From: CBDIHP01 sp965279195
Lineage (GTDB): Bacteria; Planctomycetota; Planctomycetia; Isosphaerales; Isosphaeraceae
Length of the DNA stretch: 64,000 nucleotides
NCBI GenBank assembly: GCA_965279195.1
Contig: CBDIHP010000048.1
Span: 62,001-126,000 of the forward strand
Direction of reading: 5' to 3'
A program made the position numbers and the translations under genes. Shown here one piece after another: positions 25,772 through 35,665 of this stretch; within the stretch, counting starts at the first letter, position 1; every line of letters starts with the position of its first letter. The notes under the pieces are model-generated. The model was not told the DNA's origin. It saw only the letters and a program-made list of their open reading frames with translations, and searched no databases.

Positions 25772-26584
25772 TCAGCGAGGGGCCGATTTGCCCCGGTTCC
25801 TCCCCGCGGCGAGTCCGAGCGCGGCCAGGCCGCCGGTGAGCATCAGGACAGCCGCGGACGGCTCGGGGACGGCCGTGACGGAGAGGGTGTCGACCCGGTA
25901 GGTGACCCCCGAGAAGACCTCGGAATACTGGCTCTCATCGGGGGAGTACGTCGCGAAGATGGCGCTGGCCACGAAGAGGGCCCCGTTGAATCGCTGATAG
26001 CTGGCGAGGTCGGTGGGGATGGCCAGGCCGCTGAGGGTGTTGAGGTCGTTCGAGGCGAAGTCGATGCCCGCGCCGCTGTAGAGATCCGTCTCGCCGCCGA
26101 GGACCAGGGGCGTGACCAGTCCCGTCAGGCTCGAACTCGTATCGACCTCGGCGACGAGCTGGACTCCATCGAGCAACGCGAAGTTGTCCATCACGACCCC
26201 GCGGCCCGACGTGCCGTCCGGGCCGCTCGCCCCGGCGTGCACGACGGCCCCGGCGCGGTCGAACAGGGTGAAGGTGTAGGAGACCGTCCCGGGGTCGAAC
26301 AGGTAGAAGCCCAGCGTGGCGCTCGACGCGGGATTCTTGGGGACGTCCGTGGGGAACCGCAGGGTGGCGGTGAAGGTCCCGCCGGCCAACCGGCCGAGGT
26401 CGAACAGGTTGGGCTGGTCGTTGTAGAAGTAGTCCGTGCCGTCGAATCGGTCGGACGAGTAGGTCTGCCCCACGTTGGGGTCGTCATTCGGGGCGAGATA
26501 GGTGCCGCCGAGGGACAGGACGACGTCGGCCGAGGCCGCCTGGGGCAGGGCCAGGAGGGCGAGCATGAGGACGAGCAGACGCAT
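25772..26584 (-). CDS. PEP-CTERM exported protein
   Basis: A 270-residue protein with signal peptide MRLLVLMLALLALPQAASAD, a beta-rich body, and a C-terminal sorting signal 'VPEPSAAVLMLTGGLAALGL' followed by basic residues. No catalytic motif was seen; it is probably a surface or matrix protein. It lies 56 bases downstream of the sigma factor on the same strand, so it might be transcribed with the kinase/sigma pair and be their target, but that is only suggested by position. Confidence 0.8.
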   Translation of the reverse strand: MRLLVLMLALLALPQAASADVVLSLGGTYLAPNDDPNVGQTYSSDRFDGTDYFYNDQPNLFDLGRLAGGTFTATLRFPTDVPKNPASSATLGFYLFDPGTVSYTFTLFDRAGAVVHAGASGPDGTSGRGVVMDNFALLDGVQLVAEVDTSSSLTGLVTPLVLGGETDLYSGAGIDFASNDLNTLSGLAIPTDLASYQRFNGALFVASAIFATYSPDESQYSEVFSGVTYRVDTLSVTAVPEPSAAVLMLTGGLAALGLAAGRNRGKSAPR

Positions 26585-26640
26585 GGGCGAGATCCTCCAT
26601 TGAGAGGGGACCGGTCGGGATCGGGACGAATCGGGCGGCC

Positions 26641-27150
26641 TCAGCGGGCCGAGGCCAGCGCGGTGGCGAGCCAGGAGCGGGCGTAGGCCCACTCGCGGAA
26701 CGCCGTGGCGCGAGAGACGCCCATCGCCTCGGCGGCCTCCTCGATCGAGAGGCCGGCGAAGAGCCGGTAGCGGGCCACCTCGGCCGAGGACGGGTCCTCG
26801 GCGGCCAGGCGGGCGAGGGCGGCGTCGACGTCGAGGAGCAGGTCGGGGTCGGGGCCGAGGGTGGCGTCGAGGTCGTCGAGCAGGACCGCGCGGGCCTTCC
26901 CGCCTCGCTTGCCGGCCTTCCGGCTGCGGGCGCGGTCGACCAGGATCCGCTGCATCGCGACGGCGGCGGCCCGGAAGAAGGCGCTGCGGTCGGCGAACGC
27001 GGCGTCGCCCAGGCGGATGTAGGCCTCGTGCACCAGCGCGGTGGCGTCGAGCGAGTGGCCGTCGGGCTCGCGGGCGAGCCTCGCGGCGGCGAGCTTGCGG
27101 AGCTCGTCGTAGACCGCGGGGAAGTAGCCGGGTTCGGGCGGCTCGGTCAT
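26641..27150 (-). CDS. ECF sigma factor (Sig-70_X6 type)
   Basis: A 169-residue ECF-like sigma factor. Region 2 contains 'SLDATALVHEAYIRLGD' and 'FFRAAAVAMQRILVDRAR'; region 4 is the helix-turn-helix 'LSIEEAAEAMGVSRATAFRE'. This subgroup is expanded in planctomycetes and usually encoded next to Ser/Thr kinases. Its ATG overlaps the kinase stop as ATGA, so translation is coupled. Phosphorylation by the kinase is the likely control, from what is known of such pairs. The kinase here is broken, so the sigma factor may be unregulated. Confidence 0.88.
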   Translation of the reverse strand: MTEPPEPGYFPAVYDELRKLAAARLAREPDGHSLDATALVHEAYIRLGDAAFADRSAFFRAAAVAMQRILVDRARSRKAGKRGGKARAVLLDDLDATLGPDPDLLLDVDAALARLAAEDPSSAEVARYRLFAGLSIEEAAEAMGVSRATAFREWAYARSWLATALASAR

Positions 27151-30100
27151 TTCTTCGTGGCCTCCGGCTTCGCGAGGGCGTCGGCCGGGAGCTTCGCCCG
27201 CTCGTCCTTCCAGGCCTTCGCCATGTCGGGCTTGCCCTCGGCCTCGGCCAGGGCGATCAGGCGGTCGATGGCCTGACCGAGGCGGAATCGGAATCCCTCC
27301 GGGATCTTGTCGGCACGGGCCTTGATCCCTTCATAGCCCGATTTGAGCAGGGGCGCGGCCTCGCCGAACTTCTTCCGGGCGAGCAGGGCCTCGCCGAGCA
27401 TCGACCTCGTGTTGAACGTGGTCCATGCATCGGGCTCGACCTCCTGGCGGATTGCCAGGCACTCGCGGAGGACCTCCTCGGCGTCGGCCGCGGCCACGGG
27501 CCCGAGTTCGAGCAGCAGCGACCCCATCTGCGCGAGCACGGCGGCCTGCTCGGAGCTCCGGGGAGGCATTGAGCCGCGATGCTCCGCGATCTCCTCCCGG
27601 ATCAGCGTCACGGCGGCCTCCGGACGCCCGGCCTGCACATAGGCCTCGCGGAGGATGTCCACGACGAAGTGGAGGTTCGGGTAGCGCTGGCTGGCGCGTC
27701 GGACGTCCTCGAGGACGCGGACGGCGTCGGCGGCCCGGCCGCCGTCCTTGTAGTTGATCCCGAGGTTGGCCCGGACGTTCCAGGTCTCGATGTTATCGGG
27801 GCCCAGGACGGCCGTGTAGCGCCGGACGGCCTCCTCGAAGAGCGGGATCGACCGGTCGAACTTCCTCGCCTTCCAGTAGCCGTGGGCGACGTTGTTCATG
27901 GCCACCAGGGTCTGCCGGTGGTCGGGGCCGAGCTTCTCCCTCGTCCTCGTCAGGATCTGCTCCCAGACGGCGACCCCCTCGTCGATCCGGCCGGAATCGG
28001 CGTACGTCCCGGCCAGGGTGCCGGCCACGATGAAGGCGAAGCGATGGTCGTCGCCGAGGGTCCGGGCGGTCCGGACGCGGGCGTCTTCCAGAAGGGCCAC
28101 GGCGTCATCGACCCGCTTCATTGTGGAGTAGTACCGGGCGAGGTTCTCCATCGCGGCGAGGGTGTCCTGGTGGTCGGGCCCGAGGACGGCCTTCATCCGC
28201 TCCAGGGCGTGCAGGGCCATCGGCAGGCCGCGGTCGCCCTGGCCTTTTACCAGATGGGCCTGGGACAGGGTGAGCTCGGAGACGAGAGTCTCGGGGTGAT
28301 CCGGCCCGTAGCCGAGCCGGTAACGCTCGTAGACCTTCTCCATCAGGGGCATGCCCCGGTCGATGTTGCCGAGATGCCAGTAGCCCCGCCCGAGGGCGAT
28401 CATTGTGTTGAGGGTGTCCGCCGAGTTCTCGCCGAAGAGCCTTTGCTGTCCGGCCAGCACCTTCTCCCAGAGCGGCACGGCGAGGTCGAGCCGCCCGAGT
28501 GCCTCGTAGATCATCCCGAGGTTCCCCATGGCGGCGAGGGTGTCGGCGTGGTCGGGCCCGAGGACCCTGGTGAAGGTCTCCATCGCCTGCCTGGCGAGTT
28601 CGGTCGCCTTTTCCTCGCGGCCGAGGTGGAGCAGGGTCTCGCCCAGGGCGCTCTGCATCGTGGCGACGGCCTTGGGGTCGGCCGTGGCCTCGCCCGCCAG
28701 GGCGTTGGCGGCCTCGTCGAGGTTCGCGGCCAGGCGGGCGGAGAGCGGGAGCGAGTCGCCCTTGCCCGCGCGGGGGTTGAGGTTCTTGAAGACGGACATC
28801 AGGATCGCGTTGGAGCGGTCGCGCTGGGCCAGGCGGGCCTCGGCGACCTTCTTGGCCTCCTCGGCCTCGCGCCTCTGGGCCTCCTCGGCCTTGAGGGCCT
28901 CCTCCTTTCGGGCCGATTCGGCGAGGGCGATCCCCCTCTGCCTGCGGGCCTCGACCAGGCCCAGCGAGGTCCCCACCACGCCCATCACCAGGGCCAGGAT
29001 CACGAACCCCGCCGCCACGACCTTGCCCCGGTTCCGTCGCACGAACTTCCGGACCCGGTAGCCGGCCCCCGGCGGGCCGGCGGACACGGGCTCGTGGTTC
29101 AGGAACCGCTCGACGTCGTTGGCCAGGCCGATGGCCGAGTCGTATCTCCGGTCCCGCTCCTTCGCCAGCGCCTTCATCACGATCCGGTCCAGGTCGCCCC
29201 GGACCAGCCGGCTCAGTCGGGCCGGCTCGATGTGGCGGTTCGCCGCGAGGCTCGGCAGCGAGCCCGAGGCGCCGATCCTGCTGGACGGCGTCGGCGGCTC
29301 GTCCTCGCGGATGACGCGCAGCATGTCCTCCAGCGCCGCCCGCCGGAGGGTCTCGCGCTCGATCGGCGTGCTGCCGGTGAGCAGCTCGTAGAGGATCACC
29401 CCGAGTGCGTAGATGTCGGCCCGGGTGTCGACGTCGAGGGCGTTGAACGAGGCCTGCTCGGGGGCCATGTAGAGCGGGGTCCCGGTGACGCTGCCGAACG
29501 CGGTGAACAGCGACTGCTCGGTGAGCTGCATGCCGCTGGTCGCCTTGGCCAGCCCGAAGTCGATGACCTTCGGGACCGGCCGGCCGTCGTGGCTCTCGAC
29601 GAGGATGTTGGTCGGCTTGAGGTCGCGGTGGATGATCCCCTTCTGGTGCGCGTGCTGGACCGCCGAGCAGATTGACGAAGAACGGCCGCCCCTGCCCGGT
29701 GGTGCCGGCGTCGAGGATCTTCGCGATGTGCGGGTGGTCCATGAGCGCCAGCGCCTGCCGCTCGGACTCGAACCGGGCGAGGACCTGGCGCGAGTCCATC
29801 CCCGGCTTGATCAGCTTGAGGGCCACCTGCCGCTTCACCGGCCGGACCTGCTCGGCGAGGTAGACGGTGCCCATGCCCCCCTCGCCGATCTCCTGCCGGA
29901 GCTTGTAACGGCCCGCGACCATGTCGTCGGGCGGCGGGCCGCCGGCACCGGGAGCGTCCCCCGGCGCCGCCCCGGGCCGTTCAAGGTCGACGGTCGCCCA
30001 GAGGTCCTCCCCGAGCGGGCGATCCAGCTCGCTCGGGGGGCGGTCGTGCGCCGCGAGCAGCTCTTTCAGGCGGGCGAGCAGCCCGGCGTCGTCGCCGGCC

Positions 30101-30192
30101 TCGCGCACCAGGAACGCCCGCCGCTCGTCGGGATCGTCCCGCTCGATGGCCGACAGGAACAGGGCCTTCACTCGTCCGGGGTCCGCCGCCAT
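27147..30192 (-). pseudogene. Ser/Thr protein kinase with TPR tail, broken by internal deletion and frameshift
   Basis: The ATG at 30192 (MAADPGRVKALFL, AGGAGAG upstream) starts a good N-lobe: 'IGEGGMGTVYLAEQ', 'VALKLIKPG', 'ERQALALMDHPHIAKILDAG'. After 'GRPFFV' near 29685 about 29 residues found in the intact kinase at 51900-55181 are missing and the frame changes. The C-lobe resumes as 'ICSAVQHAHQKGIIHRDLKP', with DFG and 'GTPLYMAPEQ'. A membrane segment (VVAAGFVILALVMGVVGTSL) and about ten kinesin-light-chain-like TPRs with 'LGPDHxxTL' motifs follow. Export of the TPR part is inferred. Ends in an ATGA overlap with the sigma gene. Confidence 0.82.
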
Positions 30193-30306
30193 GGGGCTCT
30201 CTCCTCTGGGAATCCTCCTCACATGGCGTAAACTCTCGGCGATCCGTCTCAACCTCGGAAGGGAATTCCCGCGCGACCCCGGCGGCAGGGGGCCACCGCG
30301 CCGGCT

Positions 30307-30855
30307 TCAATCGGGGACGGCCCCCGCCCCGGCCTGGACCGGCTCGCTCGCCTCCAGGTCGTCGAGGAATCGCAGGTAGCACCGGCCCCGCTCGGTGATC
30401 GCGAGGAATTCCTTGAGGTTGCCGGCGGCCGGGAGGCTCGCGAGATACCAGTCGGATCGGACTTTTTCGATCAGTCCGAGTTGCCACAGCCTCCGCAGCT
30501 CGTCGACGAACGACTCGCGCCGGTCGAAGCCGAACGGGCCGTCGCCGGCCAGCGCCTTGAGATGTTTCAGTTCGAAGGATGTCACATAGCCGCCGACGAG
30601 GAAGGTCAGCAGGTCGACATCGTCCTGCAACTTCTGGAGCTTGCCGGTGATGCCCTTCGGGCCGATCGAGAACTCCTGCACCATCGGCAGCGCGATCGAT
30701 ACGACGAGGGCACCGGCGAGGATCGTGACCACTGGCACGAATTCGCCGCCGCCTCGGATCAGGAGGACGAGGACGCTCGCGACCAGCAACACGCCGAAGA
30801 CGATCCCCAGGGCGACCTGGATGGTCCGCATCGGCAGAGTCGGATTGTCCTTCAT
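30307..30855 (-). CDS. Two-helix membrane protein with cytoplasmic helical domain
   Basis: A 182-residue protein. GGAGG lies 5-6 bases before the ATG of MKDNPTLP, so that start was preferred over one four codons upstream. Two membrane helices (VALGIVFGVLLVASVLVLLI and VVTILAGALVVSIAL) are followed by a soluble domain: 'GITGKLQKLQDDVDLLTFLV', then a wing-like segment 'LWQLGLIEKVRSDWYLASL' that resembles a winged helix. Function unknown. Confidence 0.6.
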   Translation of the reverse strand: MKDNPTLPMRTIQVALGIVFGVLLVASVLVLLIRGGGEFVPVVTILAGALVVSIALPMVQEFSIGPKGITGKLQKLQDDVDLLTFLVGGYVTSFELKHLKALAGDGPFGFDRRESFVDELRRLWQLGLIEKVRSDWYLASLPAAGNLKEFLAITERGRCYLRFLDDLEASEPVQAGAGAVPD

Positions 30856-31086
30856 CTGTGCCTCCATTTCCCGATCGAGTGGCAGCCGACGACGCGCGTG
30901 CCGAGGATACCAGAGGCCGGCATGCAGCTTCCATGCTACGGCGATCCGACCCGATCGCCGGGCGACGGATACCCGCCCGGTCGGTTCCTTGACCGCAGGG
31001 ACCCGGGGGCGATAGGCTTATTTTCCCGAGTCATTCACGCCCCCGCGCGCCTCCGGATGCTCCCCCTCCCGATCGGACTCCCGGCC

Positions 31087-31452
31087 ATGCACCCGTTCGT
31101 CCAGACCGCCAGCGTCCTCGGCCCGCTGATCCTCGGCATCATGGTGCTGACGGTCTTCTTCAAGTTCATCGGCTGGCTGGGCCGCCGGCTCAACGGTGGC
31201 CCGAAAAGCCATTCATTCCGGGGGATCCTCGACGAAGTGACCGGGGCCACTGTGCATCTCAGTAACGGAACCACGTATGAGAACACAAGGCTCATCGGCT
31301 TCACCGACTCCGACTCGTTCAAGGGGCCCTTCCCCTACGAACTTCGGTCGATGGTCATCCTCGAACTCCCCGACGGTCGCCGCGTGATCGTCCAGGCGAA
31401 ACTAATACGGATGATCGAGATCCCGCCGGCCGAGAACTCGGTCAAGCGATGA
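31087..31452 (+). CDS. Small membrane protein
   Basis: A 121-residue protein with one membrane segment (SVLGPLILGIMVLTVFFKFI) and a short beta-rich cytoplasmic part ('GATVHLSNGTTYENTRLIGF', 'RSMVILELPDGRRVIVQAKL') that looks like a small Sm/SH3-type barrel. The start MHPFVQT was chosen over an upstream ATG because the latter adds a Pro-rich lead without a ribosome site. No family recognised. Confidence 0.5.
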   Translation: MHPFVQTASVLGPLILGIMVLTVFFKFIGWLGRRLNGGPKSHSFRGILDEVTGATVHLSNGTTYENTRLIGFTDSDSFKGPFPYELRSMVILELPDGRRVIVQAKLIRMIEIPPAENSVKR

Positions 31453-31713
31453 CAATCGGCCCGGACAGGCCGCCGAACATGTGATCTGATCCCGATTCGA
31501 CGGCCGTTGCGCCCGTCGCACGGGCAAAGCCAGTGGCGCACGAATAGGCCCCAAACGGGGCGACGCTGCTCGGGCGATGCGTGGCCTGGGGCAGCTCGGA
31601 TTCCTCGCGGATGACCCTCGACACGCGAGGCGAGCGGCTGGTCATCGCGCGATCCATCGATTAGAAATCGGGTTCGCGGACAGGGAACATCCTCCTCTCC
31701 CGGGATCACCCCC

Positions 31714-32769
31714 GTGCACCCGAAACCCCCGAAGCAGCGGCTCGAAGGGCGGATCGCGGCCCTGGGCGTCCCGCTCGGATCGCTCACGCCCGAGCAGGGA
31801 CTTGAGCTGATGATCGACACCTACTACGACGAGCCGGACGCCTCGCACCTGTCCGCCTCGTGGGGCGTCGTCACCCGGTTCGGGCCGGAGGAACTCGGGT
31901 TCCAGTTCAACCTCTGGCATCTCCTACCTCCCGACGGATCGGTGGATGACGGCCCCTCCTTCCTCGACCTCCGCTTCAAGTTCGGGCCGGAGTCCGCGAT
32001 CGGGACGTTCCCGGAGTGGTCGGTCTTCTGGAAACGGGATCAGCCGACGGCCCTCCGCGAAGCCGTCGAGGCGTCGGCCGCGTTCCGCGCCTGGGGGCGG
32101 TCGCCGGCCAACGCCGTCGCGCTGGAACACGAACCCTGGGCTCGGATCCCCGCCTTCCCCCTGTACGACTGCTGGGGCGTCGCGAATCCGTCACGCCCGA
32201 TCGTGAGCATGACCGAGGAGGAATGGCTGCGATCGGACGACGTCGTCCTGATGCTGCAATGGTTCCGCCAGGAGTGGCGGGGCTACGACACGGATCTGAA
32301 CCGGCTCATCCATCGCTATCTGCTCGGCTGCTGCCGGGCGATCTGGAAGCTCCTCCCCCAGCCGGCCAGCCGCGCGGGCGTCGAGGCCGCCGAGCGGCGG
32401 CTCCTCGGCGTGGACTCAGGCAAGGAATTCGCCATCGCCGATTGGATGGCCGAGAGCGCGGCGTTCCTGACCGAGCCCGATGCGGAGTGCGACTTCATCG
32501 CCCGATGGTGCGACGAACTGGCCCGGATCCCGCCCGAGGAACTCGGCGCGATGCTCCACGCCACCAGGCCCGATGACGACCTCTCGCCGCGCAACCTGCT
32601 GCACTCTGCGGCCTACTTCGCCTCATCCTCGATGCACTATTCCGGGCACACGATGGAGCAATACCGCTGGTTCCTGTGCCCGACGCTCCTGCGCGAGATG
32701 CTCGGCAATCCGTTCCGACGGAACCCTGACCCGGTCCCGTCGAACAGACAAGGATACGAGCGAAAATGA
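31714..32769 (+). CDS. Hypothetical soluble protein
   Basis: A 351-residue protein with a GTG start. It is Trp-rich and acidic, with blocks such as 'MTEEEWLRSDDVVLMLQWFR', 'LIHRYLLGCCRAIWKLLP' and 'FIARWCDELARIPPEELGAM'. The first resembles the planctomycete family in which 'TEAEWLACTDP'-type sequences mark a conserved helix, but the match is partial. No signal or membrane segment. Its end lies close to the convergent NTF2-like pseudogene. Confidence 0.55.
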   Translation: MHPKPPKQRLEGRIAALGVPLGSLTPEQGLELMIDTYYDEPDASHLSASWGVVTRFGPEELGFQFNLWHLLPPDGSVDDGPSFLDLRFKFGPESAIGTFPEWSVFWKRDQPTALREAVEASAAFRAWGRSPANAVALEHEPWARIPAFPLYDCWGVANPSRPIVSMTEEEWLRSDDVVLMLQWFRQEWRGYDTDLNRLIHRYLLGCCRAIWKLLPQPASRAGVEAAERRLLGVDSGKEFAIADWMAESAAFLTEPDAECDFIARWCDELARIPPEELGAMLHATRPDDDLSPRNLLHSAAYFASSSMHYSGHTMEQYRWFLCPTLLREMLGNPFRRNPDPVPSNRQGYERK

Positions 32770-32851
32770 ATTCGTTGGTGCGTCCCGGTGAGGCCGACGA
32801 GACCCCTCACGGAACGCTTTCCGTCTCGACGATTGGGCCGCCTCGGGCGGG

Positions 32852-33326
32852 TCAGCCGGGCGAGTGCTTCCTCTTGTATTGCCGGAGTTTTCTCTTCGCC
32901 AGGAATCGCGTGATGAACGGCAGCGCGGCCATCGGGAGGCCCAGCAGGGGGCCGAACGCCTGCTTGGCCCAGTCCCAGCGGCTCGCCTCGTCGATATGGC
33001 TGAGGATCAAGCCATCGTGGAAGCGGAACGTGGATTGGATCGAGTTCCGGGACCTCGTTGCCCGTCGCCGAGAATTCATATCGGCAATACCATCGGCCTT
33101 TCACGACCTCCCCTTCGGTATGGATATCCCGATACCAGAACTCCTTGAGCTGGTTGCACACCAGGCCCCACATCGCGGCGATGTCGTCCTTACCTTGCAG
33201 GTCGAATGCGATGTCGTGGAACGTGGCGTCGTCGCAGTAGCACTCGGCCGCGCCGGCGGCGTCTCCGGCATTGAGGCATTCGTAGAGTCGCCGCACAGTT
33301 TCTTCTTCGGTCGTCATGAGCGTCAC
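32852..33326 (-). pseudogene. NTF2/SnoaL-like protein with one frameshift
   Basis: The N-terminal part (MTLMTTEEETVRRLYECLNA, 'CYCDDATFHDIAFDLQGKDD', 'GRWYCRYEFSATGNEV') is a SnoaL/NTF2-like fold. After a one-base shift near 33048 the family C-terminus continues in another frame: 'STFRFHDGLILSHIDEASRW', 'QAFGPLLGLPMA'. Joined, they give a normal ~155-residue protein. Such proteins are isomerase-like or stress proteins of unknown substrate. The single clean shift fits either recent mutation or a sequencing indel. Confidence 0.7.
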
Positions 33327-33460
33327 CGGGGTGATGGGGGAAAGGTCCAGGCGTCATGATTTGACGCGAGCCGTCCGGCCGGATCAAGCGGGCACCGTTC
33401 GGGACATCGCCCCACCCGCCCCGACGGCAGCCCTCGCCTGCCTCGATCCCCCATCCCTGC

Positions 33461-33853
33461 TCACCGGGAGGGGAACGGCTCGACGTGGGAATCGCCGGCG
33501 CGGCCGAAATAGACAACCTTCCTGCCGGCCAGGAAGACGCCGTAGCCGACGGTCCCGGCCGCCATCGACCGGCGGAGGAACTCGGGGTAGTCGATCTCCC
33601 CGCGCTGGATGGCCGCGATCGCCGCACGGACGCCGTCGGCGTCGAATCCGGCCGGCACGCGGGGGCGGTCGAAATCCGGCATTGGTTCGAGATGCGTGGA
33701 CCCGTCGAGGCCGTAGTGGGTGGCCTCGAAACGGGCGAGGTCGACGTCGTAGCGCTCGACCCCCGTCTCGATCATGCGGCCCACGGTCTCGGGGAACGTC
33801 ATCCGGCCGGCGAAGGCCGCCGCCAGGCACTCGGTCACGACTCCGACGTCCAT
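33461..33853 (-). CDS. DUF1398 family protein
   Basis: A 130-residue DUF1398 protein (Escherichia coli YbcV type). Recognisable blocks are 'FPETVGRMIETGVERYDVDL', 'IQRGEIDYPEFLRRSMAAG' and 'GYGVFLAGRKVVYFGRAGD'. It starts 3 bases after the MarR-type regulator stops, so the two form one transcript and the regulator probably controls it. Function of the family is unknown. Confidence 0.85.
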   Translation of the reverse strand: MDVGVVTECLAAAFAGRMTFPETVGRMIETGVERYDVDLARFEATHYGLDGSTHLEPMPDFDRPRVPAGFDADGVRAAIAAIQRGEIDYPEFLRRSMAAGTVGYGVFLAGRKVVYFGRAGDSHVEPFPSR

Positions 33854-33856
33854 CGG

Positions 33857-34315
33857 TCACTCCAGGGCCTTGCCCTCGAACCCGTTCTTCTCCAGCAGCG
33901 CCTGCACCGTCGCGAGGAGCGCCCGACGCTCCCCCTCGCCGATGACCCCGAAGAACGCCGCGTCATTCTCGTCGGCCTCCTTCGCGAGCAGGGGCACCAG
34001 ACCCTTGCCCGCGTCGGACAGCCTCAGCCGCACCGCGCGGCGGTCGCCCGGATCCGCCTGTCGGACCACCAGGCTCTTCTGCGACAGCCGCTCCACCATC
34101 CGCGACATCGCCCCATTGTCGACCCCCACCGCCGCCGCCAGCTCATTCAGCGACGCCCCCTCCGCATCATATAAACACCGCATCACCACCCACTGCGCCA
34201 CGCTCACCCCATGCCGATCCAGCCGCGCCGCGAAACCCGCGCTGACGAGGTTCGACAGGCAGCGGAGCCAGTAGCCCAGGTGATCGTCCAGCCGGCTGGG
34301 GTGTTGTTTGTCCAT
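33857..34315 (-). CDS. MarR-family transcriptional regulator
   Basis: A 152-residue winged-helix regulator. The DNA-binding helix lies in 'ASLNELAAAVGVDNGAMSRM' and the wing in 'RQADPGDRRAVRLRLSDAGK', the family hallmark DxRxxxxxLT-like stretch. It heads an operon with DUF1398. A candidate operator lies 12-25 bases upstream of its ATG, so autoregulation is likely. The ligand is unknown. Confidence 0.9.
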   Translation of the reverse strand: MDKQHPSRLDDHLGYWLRCLSNLVSAGFAARLDRHGVSVAQWVVMRCLYDAEGASLNELAAAVGVDNGAMSRMVERLSQKSLVVRQADPGDRRAVRLRLSDAGKGLVPLLAKEADENDAAFFGVIGEGERRALLATVQALLEKNGFEGKALE

Positions 34316-34326
34316 GCCGGGATTCT

Positions 34327-34340
34327 ATTGCCCAGGCGAT
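34327..34340. promoter_or_regulatory. Candidate MarR operator
   Basis: ATTGCCCAGGCGAT is an imperfect palindrome (arms ATTGCC/GGCGAT, 5 of 6 pairs) that resembles the ATTGCCTAGGCAAT class of MarR sites. A further GGCAAT half-site lies at 34350-34355. It is placed just upstream of the regulator gene, where binding would block its promoter or leader. Confidence 0.45.
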
Positions 34341-34505
34341 GATTGTCAAGGCAATGATTCTTGGGTCATCCCTGCTCGGACGGTCCGAGCTCGGACTCTG
34401 GCCGCTCGCCGCCGTAGGCCCGCTCTGGCTGTTAACACAGGAGGGTGAACCCGCTCGATTCCGTCGAGATTGCGTCGCGGGGAGGGTGAGGCGTACGATG
34501 GGGGC

Positions 34506-35030
34506 ATGGACATCACCGGCGATGATTATGTTATCTTTACATTTGGGAATCCGCATCGGGCGATCGTCGAGTTCGTCCGGATCATGCAGAGGGCATGGCC
34601 GTTGCTGTCGATCGAGCATACGGAGCCGGACTTCCAGCGACGCTTTGAGGGGGAGCGTGCGGCCGTCGAGTGCGGCGAGGACGTGTGGGCCCGCGAGCAT
34701 TCGTCGCTGTATTTCTATTGTAAACCCGGCCTGTCGCAGTTCCACGAGGACAACGGATACGTGCTGAATCCGGAAGGGATCGGACCCTTCGCCATCTTCA
34801 TTGGCAAGCGGAAGGACGTCGAGTTCCAACTCGGCAAGGTGAAGGAGATTCACTCGGACAGGGATCTCAGCTTCGCAATGCCCCCGGAACCCTACGAAGC
34901 CTGGCTGGCGGCCCCCGAATTGATCGAGGTCACGCTTGTCGCGCCCAGCCACGATGGGCCCTCGGACTTCACGGATCACATCTGGCAAACCTTGCTGAAA
35001 TGCGTTCGAGACCGGGAATCGGACCGTTGA
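34506..35030 (+). CDS. Hypothetical soluble protein
   Basis: A 174-residue acidic protein starting MDITGDDYVIFTFGNPHRAI. It has an alpha/beta look ('HSSLYFYCKPGLSQFHEDNG', 'GPFAIFIGKRKDVEFQLGKV') and no signal. It is comparable in style to small SUKH/immunity-like planctomycete proteins, but no family is assigned. Divergent from the MarR operon, sharing the ~190-base gap. Confidence 0.5.
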   Translation: MDITGDDYVIFTFGNPHRAIVEFVRIMQRAWPLLSIEHTEPDFQRRFEGERAAVECGEDVWAREHSSLYFYCKPGLSQFHEDNGYVLNPEGIGPFAIFIGKRKDVEFQLGKVKEIHSDRDLSFAMPPEPYEAWLAAPELIEVTLVAPSHDGPSDFTDHIWQTLLKCVRDRESDR

Positions 35031-35170
35031 ATCACGGGACGCAGGTCCCCTGCCGACGCGCCCTCGGCGCACGTCACGTCGCAGGTCCGGAACTGGGCCG
35101 CGAGGGCGATTTCTTTTCTCATGCGAAGATGCCCCAACTCACCCAATGGCCCCCGGACCCACCGTCGCGA

Positions 35171-35665
35171 TCATAGATACGCATCCGCGACGGCGAACAG
35201 GTCGGCCAGCAGATCCAGGAATTGCCGACCCTTCGTGGTGTCCCTCAACTCCGACCAGACCTCGAACGGATGTTCGGCGGGGATGATCTGCGGCAGGGCG
35301 CGGGGCCAGGGATATTCCGGATTCGGCCCGTCCTGGGCGATCGCCGGTGCCAGGTCTTCGATGCGTTCCGCCAGGGGGATGCTCGAGCGGATCCGGGCCG
35401 CCCAGGCCTCATTCCTCCCGTCGTAACCGAGTTGCTGCTGGGCCATGCGGTTCGTGGACAAACTCCGCAGGAACCGCACGAGCGCGCGATGAGTCCCCGG
35501 CATGGGCCCGTTCTTCCAGGCATAGGCCTTCCCGAGCATCTCCGTGGTCATCTGGAGATAGTGCAGGGAATGGCACTTCGGGAGGGTCGGCTCCTTTCGC
35601 AGCAATTCAAACACGGCGAAGTCCGACCTGGCCTGGGCGAGGAACATCCTCTGCTGCGGGTTCAT
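35171..35665 (-). CDS. HEPN-like helical protein
   Basis: A 164-residue all-helical protein starting MNPQQRMFLAQARSDFAVFE. The stretch 'LPKCHSLHYLQMTTEMLGKA' matches the HEPN pattern in which a His-containing second helix precedes a Glu/Lys-rich helix. No Rx4-6H RNase motif is seen, so nuclease activity is not supported. Its ATG overlaps the stop of the upstream gene as ATGA, giving tight translational coupling. Confidence 0.55.
   Translation of the reverse strand: MNPQQRMFLAQARSDFAVFELLRKEPTLPKCHSLHYLQMTTEMLGKAYAWKNGPMPGTHRALVRFLRSLSTNRMAQQQLGYDGRNEAWAARIRSSIPLAERIEDLAPAIAQDGPNPEYPWPRALPQIIPAEHPFEVWSELRDTTKGRQFLDLLADLFAVADAYL

Noticed and set aside
35171..35665. Calling the HEPN-like protein a toxin RNase
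   Set aside because: The Rx4-6H catalytic motif was looked for and not found, so only the helical fold similarity is claimed.
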